From Shewanella sediminis HAW-EB3 (lineage in GTDB: Bacteria > Pseudomonadota > Gammaproteobacteria > Enterobacterales > Shewanellaceae), in the NCBI RefSeq assembly GCF_000018025.1, contig NC_009831.1, forward strand, positions 2,108,001 to 2,172,000: a stretch of DNA of 64,000 nucleotides, read 5' to 3'. A model generated the notes under the pieces. It was given only the letters and a program-made list of their open reading frames with translations, had not been told where the DNA came from and did not search any database. Both the position numbers and the translations under genes were made by a program. Below are positions 49,640 through 58,524 of the stretch, in pieces; within the stretch, counting starts at the first letter, position 1, and the number at the start of each line of letters is the position of its first letter.

Positions 49640-50995
49640 TTAAATAGGGATAGTGATCCTGAATTTTGCGCCTTCCAATTCAGAAGTTTCGATAGATAAC
49701 TTACCGTTGTAACTGATGACGATTTCGTTACATACCGCGAGTCCGATCCCTTGTCCGGCCTTTTGAGTATCGGCCCTGACACCTCTTTCAATGATTTTCT
49801 TCCTGATACTCTCTTCAACGCCTTGGCCGTCATCTTCGACTATCAGTTCAAATTCACCGGCATCGTTGTAACTGGCTGAAACCCTAACCTGGCTGATACA
49901 GAGTTTAAATGCATTTTCCATCAGGTTTCCACACAGTTCCATCAGATCACCTTTATCCCCCGGGAATACATGTTCGATAGGAATATTAGCGGTAAACTCA
50001 ACTTGCTTGTCACGGTAAACTTTAAACAACATTTGTGAGAGCTGGTTAACTAAGGGAGCGACTTGGGTTTGCTCCTGCTTCAAGCCTTTGCGTCCCAACA
50101 TGGCGCGTTTCAGTTGATACTTAACCAACTGATCCATCTGACTCACTTGCTCCATGATTTTTTCACTGGTGGCCTGCTTGTCGAGTGTTGCGTCATCGGT
50201 AATGGCATGCACTGCGGCCAATCGGGTCTTTAAACTATGAGCAAGGTCGTTCATCGCATTTTGATATCGCTGTTGCTGAGCACTGGATTGAACCAATAGT
50301 TGGTTTAGTGCCTGGGTGACGCCTTCTAATTCAACAGGGTAGTCCTGAGATAACTCCGTCGATTTTCCGCTATTAACGCTGTCCAGTTCATTTCTCATGC
50401 GTACCAGAGGACGCATTCCCCAGTATCCGGCACTGATCAGTAGCACTAGCGCTAGAGCCAACACCAAACCTAGCCTGAAATAGGTTCGACGACTGAATTT
50501 ATCCATCTCCTTTTCGAGTTTTTCAGCGTCTTTCATCACCAATAAATTGTATTGATTTCTGGCGATCTCAACCGACAGCAGATAGATGAAATAGCCTTTG
50601 TTATCGGCAAGGTTCAGATAATAGGGCGGGGAGTCATTGCGGATCTCATCGAAACGCTCACAAGTATCAAATAGCCCTCTATCTACGGCAAGGGAAGAGG
50701 TCCATACCTGTTTAAAGTTTTGATCACAGCTGGCTATGACGTAACGTTCCGGGGTGTTATTTTCATCGAGCCACTCACTGGTTTCAGGGATGAGATCATG
50801 CTCTTTCAGTTCAGCGGCGACTTTGGGGATCTCGGCGATCAGCTGAGCCGTCTCCTCATTATAATTATTTTGCGCATGAAGAAGATTAACTAACCAAGCC
50901 AGACCAAAGCCGACTAAAGCTATGATAGACAGAGAGGTGAGAAACATCCGCGTAAGCAGACGTTTCTTGGGTTTAAAGTTCAGACCGAACCTCAT
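49640..50995 (-). CDS. phoQ: PhoQ-like sensor histidine kinase
   Basis: The 451-residue membrane kinase has TM1 at about 14-38, a periplasmic sensor of some 130 residues with a cysteine pair (Cys90, Cys112), TM2 at about 174-194 and HAMP. The H-box DLAHSLKTRLA has His253, and the ATPase domain has MENAFKLC, EDDGQG and GQGIGLAV. The HSLKT motif is specific to the PhoQ group, but the following conserved Pro is Arg258. It lies 60 bases after phoP on the same strand. In enterics PhoQ senses low Mg2+; the ligand here is not proven. Confidence 0.88.
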   Translation of the reverse strand: MRFGLNFKPKKRLLTRMFLTSLSIIALVGFGLAWLVNLLHAQNNYNEETAQLIAEIPKVAAELKEHDLIPETSEWLDENNTPERYVIASCDQNFKQVWTSSLAVDRGLFDTCERFDEIRNDSPPYYLNLADNKGYFIYLLSVEIARNQYNLLVMKDAEKLEKEMDKFSRRTYFRLGLVLALALVLLISAGYWGMRPLVRMRNELDSVNSGKSTELSQDYPVELEGVTQALNQLLVQSSAQQQRYQNAMNDLAHSLKTRLAAVHAITDDATLDKQATSEKIMEQVSQMDQLVKYQLKRAMLGRKGLKQEQTQVAPLVNQLSQMLFKVYRDKQVEFTANIPIEHVFPGDKGDLMELCGNLMENAFKLCISQVRVSASYNDAGEFELIVEDDGQGVEESIRKKIIERGVRADTQKAGQGIGLAVCNEIVISYNGKLSIETSELEGAKFRITIPI

Positions 50996-51055
50996 AAATA
51001 GGTGCTCATTATTAGACGGTTCTTAGTGTTGTATATATAGGCAAGAGTAACGGCA

Positions 51056-51730
51056 TCAACTACAAGGTAAGTTAAATTTATAGCCTTGGCCACGAATCGT
51101 GACTACCGGGTTTTCAATTCCCCCTTTCGTGAGCTTTTTCCTCAGCCTGGAGACCATCACCTCAATAGTATTCGGGTCACCCTCTTTATCACCATAGATA
51201 ACATCGAGTAGACGCTGCTTAGCAACGACCTCATGGCAGTGGCGCATTAAGTACTCAAGAATTAAGTATTCGAATGCCGTGACTTCCATGGGCTCGTTAT
51301 TTAATGAAACTTGTTTGGCGGCGAGATCAACTTCCAGCGCACCGCTGGTTATTTGAGGTTTGACGAAACCGGCACTGCGTCTGACAAGAGCGTCGAGCCT
51401 GGCGACCAGCTCCTCTTTCTGGAAGGGTTTCACCAGGTAGTCATCTGCACCAGCATTGAGGCCTTCGACTTTATCTTGCCAGTTAACTCGGGCAGTTAAT
51501 ATCAATACCGGTGCCTTTAAGCCTGCATCCCGTAAATTTTGAATTAAGCTAATCCCATCTTGATCCGGAAGGCCTAAATCGACGATGGCAATGTCTATGG
51601 GATAATTGGTTGCTTGATAAAATCCCTCTTTGGCCGTGAGGGCTACCTGCACTTGGTTACCAAGTTCTGACAGCTGAACTTTAAGGTGGTGGGATAGTAG
51701 GGGATCATCTTCAACAACCAAAATTCTCAT
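51056..51730 (-). CDS. phoP: PhoP-like OmpR-family response regulator
   Basis: The 224-residue regulator has a receiver with Asp51 in AIVDLGLPDQDG and LTARVNWQDKVEGLNAGADD. The OmpR winged helix has VTAFEYLILEYL, EVMVSRLRKKL and TIRGQGYKF. Its closest remembered relative is E. coli PhoP. It is the first gene of the phoPQ unit. Regulation of the nearby corA gene is conceivable but no PhoP box was identified. Confidence 0.9.
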   Translation of the reverse strand: MRILVVEDDPLLSHHLKVQLSELGNQVQVALTAKEGFYQATNYPIDIAIVDLGLPDQDGISLIQNLRDAGLKAPVLILTARVNWQDKVEGLNAGADDYLVKPFQKEELVARLDALVRRSAGFVKPQITSGALEVDLAAKQVSLNNEPMEVTAFEYLILEYLMRHCHEVVAKQRLLDVIYGDKEGDPNTIEVMVSRLRKKLTKGGIENPVVTIRGQGYKFNLPCS

Positions 51731-52004
51731 AATTAAAACGCCTTAATAATTCTTGAGGCCAGTTTACTCAGATAAGTACTCTGTGCCAACTGTGTTATAC
51801 CACTCCAGATACTTATCCTGAAATGATATGAATTTTTGTTCAATGCATTATTTTACTTGAAGTTAACTTAACCTAAGCTGACTTAAATATAGGGGAATCG
51901 TCACTGAGTTCAGCATTCATCACACTTTAAACCATAAAAGGCTATGTTTGTAGTTGGTTTTTGGTTAAAATCCTGCAAAATTTTTTACCAATAGGAAACA
52001 TTTC

Positions 52005-52859
52005 ATGAGGCTTTTACAAATGGTCTGTTTAGTGCTGCTTAGCACGCTCTCTACCTGTGCTCTGTCTGCCGTTTTTACCTTTACAGCCATTCCTGATGAA
52101 AATGAAAGTCAACTTAGAACGCGTTTCGAAAAAGTGGCCCTGTATTTAGAGAAAGAGCTAGGTGTAGAAGTCAAATATGTGCCGGTAAAGTCCTATTCGG
52201 CAGCCGTCACCGCTTTTAGAAATAATCAGGTACAGCTTGCCTGGTTTGGCGGCTTATCAGGGGTTCAGGCCCGTCGTTTAGTCCCCGGCTCGTCAGCGAT
52301 TGCCCAGGGTAACGAAGACCAATTTTTTAAAAGTTATTTTATTGCTCATAAGTCTGCCGATCTACTTCCATCAGATAGTTTTCCTAATTTGAATGGGCTC
52401 ACTTTCACTTTCGGTTCGAAAAGCTCCACATCAGGACGCTTAATGCCTCAGTTCTTTATCGAAAGAAATTTGGGCAAGAAATCTGAAGATGTGTTTACAC
52501 GTATCGGATTTTCCGGCGATCACAGTAGAACGATCACGCAAGTTCAGGCTGGTGCTTATCAGGTCGGTGCAGTGAATTATAAGGTGTGGGAGACGGCTGT
52601 TGAAAATGGCACGGTCGATCTTGAAAAAGTGAATGTCATTTGGCAGAGCCCAGCCTATCCGGATTATCAGTGGACCGTACGAGAGGGTGTCGATAAAAAA
52701 TTCGGTGCAGGTTTTAAAGCGAAAATTGAAGCTGCGCTTCTTGGAATGAAAGATCCTGATTTATTAAAAAGCTTTCCCAGGCATTCTTTCGTTCCGGCTG
52801 AGAACGCAGATTATGAGCCTATTGAGAGTGTAGCGAAAGCTATCGGTCTTATCGATTAG
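52005..52859 (+). CDS. PhnD-like periplasmic binding protein, putative selenate-type ABC system
   Basis: The 284-residue binding protein has a signal peptide (to ALSA). It shows VPVKSYSAAVTAFRNNQVQLAWFGGLSGVQARRLVPGS, GSKSSTSGRLMPQFFI and YPDYQWTVREG. This pattern fits the PhnD-related subgroup often annotated as putative selenate ABC binding proteins. Phosphonate or phosphite binding is the main alternative. It is the first gene of a three-gene operon with ATPase and permease, with AGGAAA before the ATG. No selenium-metabolism gene is adjacent in the window. Confidence 0.82.
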   Translation: MRLLQMVCLVLLSTLSTCALSAVFTFTAIPDENESQLRTRFEKVALYLEKELGVEVKYVPVKSYSAAVTAFRNNQVQLAWFGGLSGVQARRLVPGSSAIAQGNEDQFFKSYFIAHKSADLLPSDSFPNLNGLTFTFGSKSSTSGRLMPQFFIERNLGKKSEDVFTRIGFSGDHSRTITQVQAGAYQVGAVNYKVWETAVENGTVDLEKVNVIWQSPAYPDYQWTVREGVDKKFGAGFKAKIEAALLGMKDPDLLKSFPRHSFVPAENADYEPIESVAKAIGLID

Positions 52860-52875
52860 TCATACTCGGTACTTT

Positions 52876-53571
52876 ATGCTCAGAATTGAAAATTTAACAC
52901 TCAAATATGAAGAAAAGCTGGCGATTCGTCAGCTTTCTTTGTCAATTAAGGCCGGAGAAAAGTTGGCGATTATCGGTACCTCAGGGGCTGGTAAATCGAC
53001 ACTCTTGACTCACCTGTATCAATGCTTAAAAAATGAGGCCGCCTATAGCTCTCAGAAGCAGGGACTTGTCGAGGGGCTCAGCACCTATCACAATGTGTTT
53101 ATGGGAGCGCTTGCAAGGCATCATTGGAGTTACAATCTATTCAATTTAGTCTCGCCATTTAAGCAGCCCTTGGACCAAGTGACACAGCTTTGTCAGGAGT
53201 TGGAGCTTGATTTCCCAGTCAGTAAGAAGTTATCTGAGCTCTCTGGCGGTCAGAGACAAAGGGTCGCCCTGGCAAGAGCCTTGTATCAACAAAAAGATAT
53301 ATTTATTGGCGATGAGCCATTTTCCGCTTTAGATCCTCTGATGAGTAGACGATTACTCGACATGGTTTTTGAGCGTCATAACACTGTGATTATGGTGCTC
53401 CACGATAAGTCATTAGCATTAGAGCACTTCGACCGAATCATCGGCTTAAAGCAGGGACAACTTCACTTGGATGCCCGACAGGATGAGTTAACCTCTGAAC
53501 TCGTCGATGACTTCTATTCTGATGTTCCACTTACAGAAGCAATTCATGTTTTAGCGGCAAGCGATGCTTAA
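52876..53571 (+). CDS. ABC transporter ATPase (PhnC-like)
   Basis: The 231-residue ATPase has Walker A GTSGAGKST (about 34-42), signature LSGGQRQRVALARAL, Walker B DIFIGDEPFSALDP and H-loop VLHD. It powers the transporter whose binding protein is encoded 16 bases upstream and whose permease gene overlaps its end by eight bases. Substrate as for the operon. Confidence 0.92.
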   Translation: MLRIENLTLKYEEKLAIRQLSLSIKAGEKLAIIGTSGAGKSTLLTHLYQCLKNEAAYSSQKQGLVEGLSTYHNVFMGALARHHWSYNLFNLVSPFKQPLDQVTQLCQELELDFPVSKKLSELSGGQRQRVALARALYQQKDIFIGDEPFSALDPLMSRRLLDMVFERHNTVIMVLHDKSLALEHFDRIIGLKQGQLHLDARQDELTSELVDDFYSDVPLTEAIHVLAASDA

Positions 53572-55096
53572 GTCTCTGCCTTTCATTGGTTACTGGCAGA
53601 AAACGACCTTCACATTATGGTTGATTGCGGCGCTGTGTTTCTATTTTGCAGATACTGAGATCATCTCTCTAGATCCCTGGAGTGAGTTTCGGCTGATGGC
53701 TGAAGGCTTTCTCCGGCCTGATTTTTTCGCAACTGAATATCTGCTGGAGGCCTTGTGGCAGACGGTGAGTTTTGCGCTGCTCGGGGTGGTGTTTGGCCTG
53801 CTATGGGGAGCCCCGCTGGCACTCATCTATTCTAATCGCTTCGTTGCCATGCTATGTGCCATTACTCGATCAATACATGAGATTTTTTGGGCCTTGTTGT
53901 TTCTTCAAATTTTTGGTCTCTCTCCGATAACGGGTATTCTCGCCATAGGTTTGCCTTATGGCGCAACCTTTGCGCGTGTTTTTCACGATATCTTGCTGCA
54001 GTCACCGAAAACGACAGTTCAAACCTTACCTTATGGTACTGATAAGGTAAGTCGATATTTTTACGGTCGAATTAGTCATGTTCTTGTGCCAATCATGGCC
54101 TATATCCGTTATCGTTTCGAATGTGCATTAAGAAGTAGTGCGGTGCTTGGGTTTATTGGCATGCCGACCCTGGGCTTCTATTTAGAAACGGCGTTCAGGC
54201 AAGGTCACTATCATGAGGGAGCCGCACTCTTGATGCTGTTTATTGCATTGATAGGTACGATATCGCTCTGGTGCCGTCCCAGGTTGATTGCTCTCTATTT
54301 TGTCGTGGCATTGTTCACCTTACCAAGTATTCCACCTGTCGAAGGGGCGCTGCTGTGGCGTTTCATCACACAAGATATTCTTCCCCCCGCCTTACAGAAT
54401 CTGTCCACATGGTCCCAGGTCGATCTTGGGATCATGCAGTCGCTATCGAACTGGAGCCTGGATCTATTGGTGGAGCAAGCCCTTCCCGGCATGATAGTGA
54501 CACTCTTGTTAGCACTGGTTTCTTTGGCCATGGCTCATGGCGTTGCGGTTGTGGGTTCGGGACTGGCGTCAAACTTGCTGACTGGAAAGGTTATTTCCAG
54601 GGTGATTCATCTGTGCCTCCTCGTTTTGAGATCGGTGCCGGAATATATCTTTGCCTTCCTGTTTATGATGTTGCTTGGACCGTCTATGTTGCCTGCAATG
54701 TTAGCGCTTGCGCTGCATAACGGGGCATTAATTGCTTACCTTACGGTAAGACAGTCGGACACGACTCAGGTCAGTCCCCATTATAATGGTCGAATCGATG
54801 GGTATTGCTATGATCTCTTGCCTCAAATTTATCCTAATTTGATGGGACTGTTGTTCTATCGTTTCGAGGTGATACTAAGGGAGACGGCCATTTTTGGTAT
54901 CCTGGGAATAGCAAGTTTAGGCTTTTATATCGACAGTGGTTTTTCTGAGATACGATACAGCTCGGCCCTGTTTTTAATGGGATGCACGGCACTGCTAAAC
55001 ATAGTCGTCGATATCATCAGTCGTCGTTTATTGACTGCAAACACAGGAACTCAGATAAGTTGTGCCCGGGAGAGTGCCATAAGGTCGGTTAAATAG
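53564..55096 (+). CDS. Fused double PhnE-type ABC permease
   Basis: The 510-residue protein consists of two permease halves in tandem. Each carries the EAA-like loop that docks the ATPase: RFECALRSSAVLGFIGMPTLG (about 184-204) and RFEVILRETAIFGILGIASLG (about 433-453), each followed by FY and a final helix. PhnE-type permeases are normally about 260 residues and dimerise; here the dimer is one chain. Translationally coupled to the ATPase gene by the eight-base overlap. Confidence 0.9.
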   Translation: MLKSLPFIGYWQKTTFTLWLIAALCFYFADTEIISLDPWSEFRLMAEGFLRPDFFATEYLLEALWQTVSFALLGVVFGLLWGAPLALIYSNRFVAMLCAITRSIHEIFWALLFLQIFGLSPITGILAIGLPYGATFARVFHDILLQSPKTTVQTLPYGTDKVSRYFYGRISHVLVPIMAYIRYRFECALRSSAVLGFIGMPTLGFYLETAFRQGHYHEGAALLMLFIALIGTISLWCRPRLIALYFVVALFTLPSIPPVEGALLWRFITQDILPPALQNLSTWSQVDLGIMQSLSNWSLDLLVEQALPGMIVTLLLALVSLAMAHGVAVVGSGLASNLLTGKVISRVIHLCLLVLRSVPEYIFAFLFMMLLGPSMLPAMLALALHNGALIAYLTVRQSDTTQVSPHYNGRIDGYCYDLLPQIYPNLMGLLFYRFEVILRETAIFGILGIASLGFYIDSGFSEIRYSSALFLMGCTALLNIVVDIISRRLLTANTGTQISCARESAIRSVK

Positions 55097-55138
55097 ATAA
55101 AGGCAAAGGGTAAGGCACGTTATATAATAGTGAGCAGG

Positions 55139-55240
55139 ATGAACGTTAAATATAAATCTATATTGACTGATTTAATCGCAGGCTTTGCAGGTAAGATGAT
55201 TACGTCTAAGTCGGTAAAGCTATTAAAACAACTTCAATGA
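55139..55240 (+). CDS. Possible 33-aa small ORF
   Basis: ATG at 55139 to TGA at 55240 encodes a basic peptide starting MNVKYKSILTDL. GAGCAGG precedes the ATG. It lies 42 bases after the permease stop and could be a short fourth gene. No family is recognised and the ribosome site is imperfect, so it may be accidental. Confidence 0.25.
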   Translation: MNVKYKSILTDLIAGFAGKMITSKSVKLLKQLQ

Positions 55241-55299
55241 ATCAGACGTAACTTTTATCCGGAACAGCCACCGGCGTTTATCCGGGATCGCCATTAGGG

Positions 55300-55644
55300 T
55301 TAGCCGTAGGGATTGGCTTTCGCTCTTTTGGTTATGATTCCGTTGCAGCACAATGCCGCAGCCAGGGTAAACAGGGTCACGGCACTCATGATAGCCCCCA
55401 GTCGATACCAAGGTTCCCCTAGGGTGATGCGCATCTGAATGTAGTTATAACTGCTCATTCCCCAAACTAACACTGCACTGATCACTAAGACGATTTGCAA
55501 TAACTTAGTGATCACCGGATGTTTGAAGAAGAGCAATAAAGGTGCGCAGGCATAGGCGGCACATAAAACGACCTGTCCATAGCGCATAAAGTGTGCACCC
55601 AAAAGTAGATAGGCCAAGGTAATAATTGTTACACGCCACCACAT
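55300..55644 (-). CDS. Small four-helix membrane protein (hypothetical)
   Basis: The 114-residue protein has four hydrophobic segments: about 5-16, 24-40, 46-65 and 83-100. A short basic tail follows (TKRAKANPYG). No family is recognised. It converges with the ABC operon and lies downstream of the coiled-coil protein gene on the same strand, 82 bases away, so it might share that transcript. Confidence 0.65.
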   Translation of the reverse strand: MWWRVTIITLAYLLLGAHFMRYGQVVLCAAYACAPLLLFFKHPVITKLLQIVLVISAVLVWGMSSYNYIQMRITLGEPWYRLGAIMSAVTLFTLAAALCCNGIITKRAKANPYG

Positions 55645-55725
55645 ACAGATATCCAGTCAAATTTTTAATGGCACCTAGAGTACGTTAATGACAAAGTGAT
55701 AATCTATACCCTTGTTCACATATTT

Positions 55726-56553
55726 TTAATTTAGTGCTTCTTTAATTGCTTGCTTCTCCTTGTCGGTCAACTCACTGGCTTTTATGGCCTTTATCAGGTG
55801 CTCGACATGTTTGTCTTCATTGTCATTGCGGATAATAATGTAGTGGCTCCCATCGGAACCAATTTCATCGAAATCGATGTCAATATCATCGATCTCCGCC
55901 ACTATCTCACTCACGTGTTGTTCGAGTGCTTCGATAACAACGTCAAACTCCTCTTCATGGAACTCCTGCAGCGCTTCAAATTCTAAGGCATGAGCCTCTA
56001 TCTCTGCGGCCTTGGCTTCCAGCATGATGGCCATTTTTTCCATTTCAGCTTCCTTGCCCTCCATCTTTATCGCCATAGCCTGAAGCTTTTTCTCAAGTTT
56101 TGGGTCTAGCTCGGCGGCCTTGGCCTTTAGCTTGATGGCAATTTCATGCATTTCAGCTTCCTTGCCCTCCATTTTTATCGCCAGAGCCTGAAGCTTCTTC
56201 TCAAGTTTTGGCTCTAGCTCGGGAGCCTGGATGATATGAAACTTGTGTTCTCCGCCTTTATTCATCCGGCTCAATAGCTTTGCCAATTTAATGCGAGACT
56301 CCTCAGGCAGGGGAGCGAGTCGGGACTCGATAACATTAACGTCTTTCAACTCTTCCGGGGTTAATGTGAACTCATGTTTCTCATTATTCAGCTGGACAGA
56401 TACCTGAGTCATCTCATTCTCATCCTGATTGACATGGACGAGGGTTTCACTGTCTTCAAATTCTATGTATCTCAAATTTGTCGGTGCAGCAGTAAGTGAG
56501 AATGCCAGCAGGCTGGTACAAGTGAGTAGTGTTGCGAGTTTAGACAATTTCAT
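55726..56553 (-). CDS. Secreted coiled-coil repeat protein, probable signalling partner of the adjacent two-component system
   Basis: The 275-residue protein has a signal peptide (to about residue 23). The central region is charged and helical with a near-exact 36-residue duplication: PKLEKKLQALAIKMEGKEAE at 115-134 and PKLEKKLQAMAIKMEGKEAE at 151-170. An acidic segment (DIDDIDIDFDEIG-like) and a helical C-terminus follow. Secreted, Met- and Glu-rich helical repeats suggest a metal- or stress-binding chaperone. Its gene diverges from a sensor kinase/NtrC-type operon and has a sigma-54-type promoter (56701-56716). This parallels zraP with zraSR, though it is not a ZraP homologue. Ligand unknown. 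Confidence 0.75.
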   Translation of the reverse strand: MKLSKLATLLTCTSLLAFSLTAAPTNLRYIEFEDSETLVHVNQDENEMTQVSVQLNNEKHEFTLTPEELKDVNVIESRLAPLPEESRIKLAKLLSRMNKGGEHKFHIIQAPELEPKLEKKLQALAIKMEGKEAEMHEIAIKLKAKAAELDPKLEKKLQAMAIKMEGKEAEMEKMAIMLEAKAAEIEAHALEFEALQEFHEEEFDVVIEALEQHVSEIVAEIDDIDIDFDEIGSDGSHYIIIRNDNEDKHVEHLIKAIKASELTDKEKQAIKEALN

Positions 56554-56931
56554 AATGCATCCCTTTAAGTGTGCGCTTGGTGTTTAATAACGGATTAGGC
56601 TTTGTCGAATAGCTACTAATGCCAATAGGTACCAATCGGTATTAGCGTATTTATGTTCGTTCTCTTTCTTTTTGTTACCTTGCTTTCGTTCTATAGTAAT
56701 AGCCAATACTGTGCCAAAAGCACTAAGTGCATGTTAAACATTGGGTTATCGTGTGGTCGTGATGTTTTTTGGGGATAGCACTCCCTTATATCGGTATTTA
56801 ATTTCCGCATTTGAGGATTTTTGTTAAAAATATGATAACTTTCATAACAGAGGTCGCCCTATAGCGAGGTTTGCCTGTTTGGTATTGTTTTTGTATAGCC
56901 AGATAGAGTCCTGAACTGTTTTGAGGTTTGC
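56554..56931. other. Divergent control region of the coiled-coil gene and kinase operon
   Basis: The 378 bases hold no ORF. On the minus strand they contain a -24/-12 promoter (listed separately). Immediately upstream of it are two small palindromes, GCACT-A-AGTGC (56720-56730) and ATGTT-A-AACAT (56731-56741), possible activator sites. An imperfect palindrome centred on GGTACC lies at about 56620-56645 in the leader. Confidence 0.6.
56701..56716 (-). promoter_or_regulatory. Probable sigma-54 (-24/-12) promoter of the coiled-coil gene
   Basis: On the minus strand the sequence reads TGGCAC-AGTAT-TGGCT. GG and GC are spaced by exactly ten bases, and only one base departs from TGGCAC-N5-TTGCW. 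It lies about 150 bases before the coiled-coil gene, and the divergent operon encodes a sigma-54 activator. Confidence 0.65.
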
Positions 56932-58524
56932 ATGTCGATAAAGCGTTACGTTTTCTTACTTTTTGGAGCTTTGATTCTCTTACTGGCGGGAAGTCAGTTA
57001 TTCATCTCTCAGTATTTCAAGTCTGAGCTTCAAACTGAGCTCAGTCACAGCTCTAAAACCTTGTCTCAGAATTTAGTGAAGGTATTGATTGATAATGTGG
57101 GCGATGAAAATGAATTTTTTGTGGAGTATCCGTCCGAGTTTGATGTTGAACAGTTAGCCGAGATTGAGGAGGCGGCGGTTTCATTTGCCGAAGATATTCG
57201 TGAGTTAGAGGCTGAAATTAATGAACTGTCAATCGATATGGAGCAGGAGCTTACCAGCCCCAACCCTCCTCCAAAGGTCAGAGAGGTGTATCGGCGGGGA
57301 ATATCGGAAAAGAAGGCGGAGCTAAAAGAGCATCTTAAAGCGATGGCTGAGCATGGTCGAGAGATGGAGAGGGCTGAACGTCAAAATAAGATTGAGATCC
57401 GTAAAGAGGCGGCCAGAGAATATCGGGAACGGTTGCATGAAGCGGTCAGAGATGTCGAAATTCAGACAGATAATTGGTTAGATAGTGGCAGTATCGCTAT
57501 CGTCGAAGGAGGTAAAGATGTCACGCTTACTCTGACAAATGACTTTAACCTCTCTAACGAGAAGACAAATACCGAACTCGAACGTTTCAACGATTCTATG
57601 TTGCTGCTTATCCTGGTGACATCTTTAGTGGCCTTGATGCTCGCTTACCTTCTGAGTCATTACGTCAGTGCTCCACTTTCAAAACTTGCCGTGGGACACC
57701 AAAAACTCGGGGAGGGGGAGCTTGGGTATCAGCTTAAAGAGGAGGGAGTGAAAGAGCTGAAACAGATTTTAGCCGGATTCAATGCCATGAGCCGAAAGTT
57801 GTCATTGCTCAGTGAAAAAGAGCACCTTATGAGTCAACAGCAGCAGTTGGCTGAACTGGGTGAGGTGACTCGTGGCATTGCTCATAGCCTGCGAAATCCG
57901 CTACACACGGTTGGTTTACTGTCTGATGGAGTGGTCTTAGCCGACAGTGCCGAAGAGCGATCACAGCTAATACTTAAGATCCAACAAAAGATATCCATGA
58001 TGGATAAGAGTATCCAGTCGTTATTGACCTTGTCGAGTAATGAAGTGAACAGAAACGGTTCGGTGCCTTTGACCGCTATCATTCAGGATATCTTGCTGGA
58101 ACTGTCCATCAACGGCTCCAAACCTGCGATCAGTTTTGACTGTGATGATGCCGGTATCAGTGTGCTTGGTGCAGAATCCGAGTTACGCAGTATCTTGCAC
58201 GCCGTGATCATCAACGCCGTGGAGGCGACGCCTGACGAAGGCGATGTCAGTATCGGATTAAAAGTCGACGAGGAGGCTTATCACGTAATAGTCACCGATA
58301 CCGGTAGTGGGATCCTCCCAGAGGTTCGTGAACGCTTGTCTCAACCCCATGTCACCACGAAAGCGGAAGGCACCGGGATGGGAATATACATTGCAGAGCG
58401 TCTGCTTAAGGGCCATTACGGTGGTGACTTAGTGTTTGATGATAATCCCGATGGGGGCACGATAGTGACCATAAGTTTCAAAAGACCGAGTGCTAATTCC
58501 ACTGTTGATGAGACATTAAAATGA
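56932..58524 (+). CDS. Membrane sensor histidine kinase with periplasmic coiled coil (ZraS/NtrB-type output)
   Basis: The 530-residue kinase has TM1 at about 6-27 and a periplasmic domain of some 195 residues. That domain is dominated by Glu/Lys/Arg-rich helices (75-105 and 115-178). TM2 is at about 222-244, with HAMP to about 295. The H-box RGIAHSLRNPLHTVG has His318, and the ATPase domain has IINAVEATP, VTDTGSGI and GTGMGIYIAERL. The charged coiled coil of the sensor could pair with the secreted coiled-coil protein encoded divergently. The downstream NtrC-type regulator gene overlaps by four bases (ATGA). Confidence 0.9.
   Translation: MSIKRYVFLLFGALILLLAGSQLFISQYFKSELQTELSHSSKTLSQNLVKVLIDNVGDENEFFVEYPSEFDVEQLAEIEEAAVSFAEDIRELEAEINELSIDMEQELTSPNPPPKVREVYRRGISEKKAELKEHLKAMAEHGREMERAERQNKIEIRKEAAREYRERLHEAVRDVEIQTDNWLDSGSIAIVEGGKDVTLTLTNDFNLSNEKTNTELERFNDSMLLLILVTSLVALMLAYLLSHYVSAPLSKLAVGHQKLGEGELGYQLKEEGVKELKQILAGFNAMSRKLSLLSEKEHLMSQQQQLAELGEVTRGIAHSLRNPLHTVGLLSDGVVLADSAEERSQLILKIQQKISMMDKSIQSLLTLSSNEVNRNGSVPLTAIIQDILLELSINGSKPAISFDCDDAGISVLGAESELRSILHAVIINAVEATPDEGDVSIGLKVDEEAYHVIVTDTGSGILPEVRERLSQPHVTTKAEGTGMGIYIAERLLKGHYGGDLVFDDNPDGGTIVTISFKRPSANSTVDETLK

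Noticed and set aside
54271..54720. 149-codon ORF overlapping the fused permease gene
   Set aside because: Out-of-frame shadow; the permease frame has clear transmembrane and EAA motifs.
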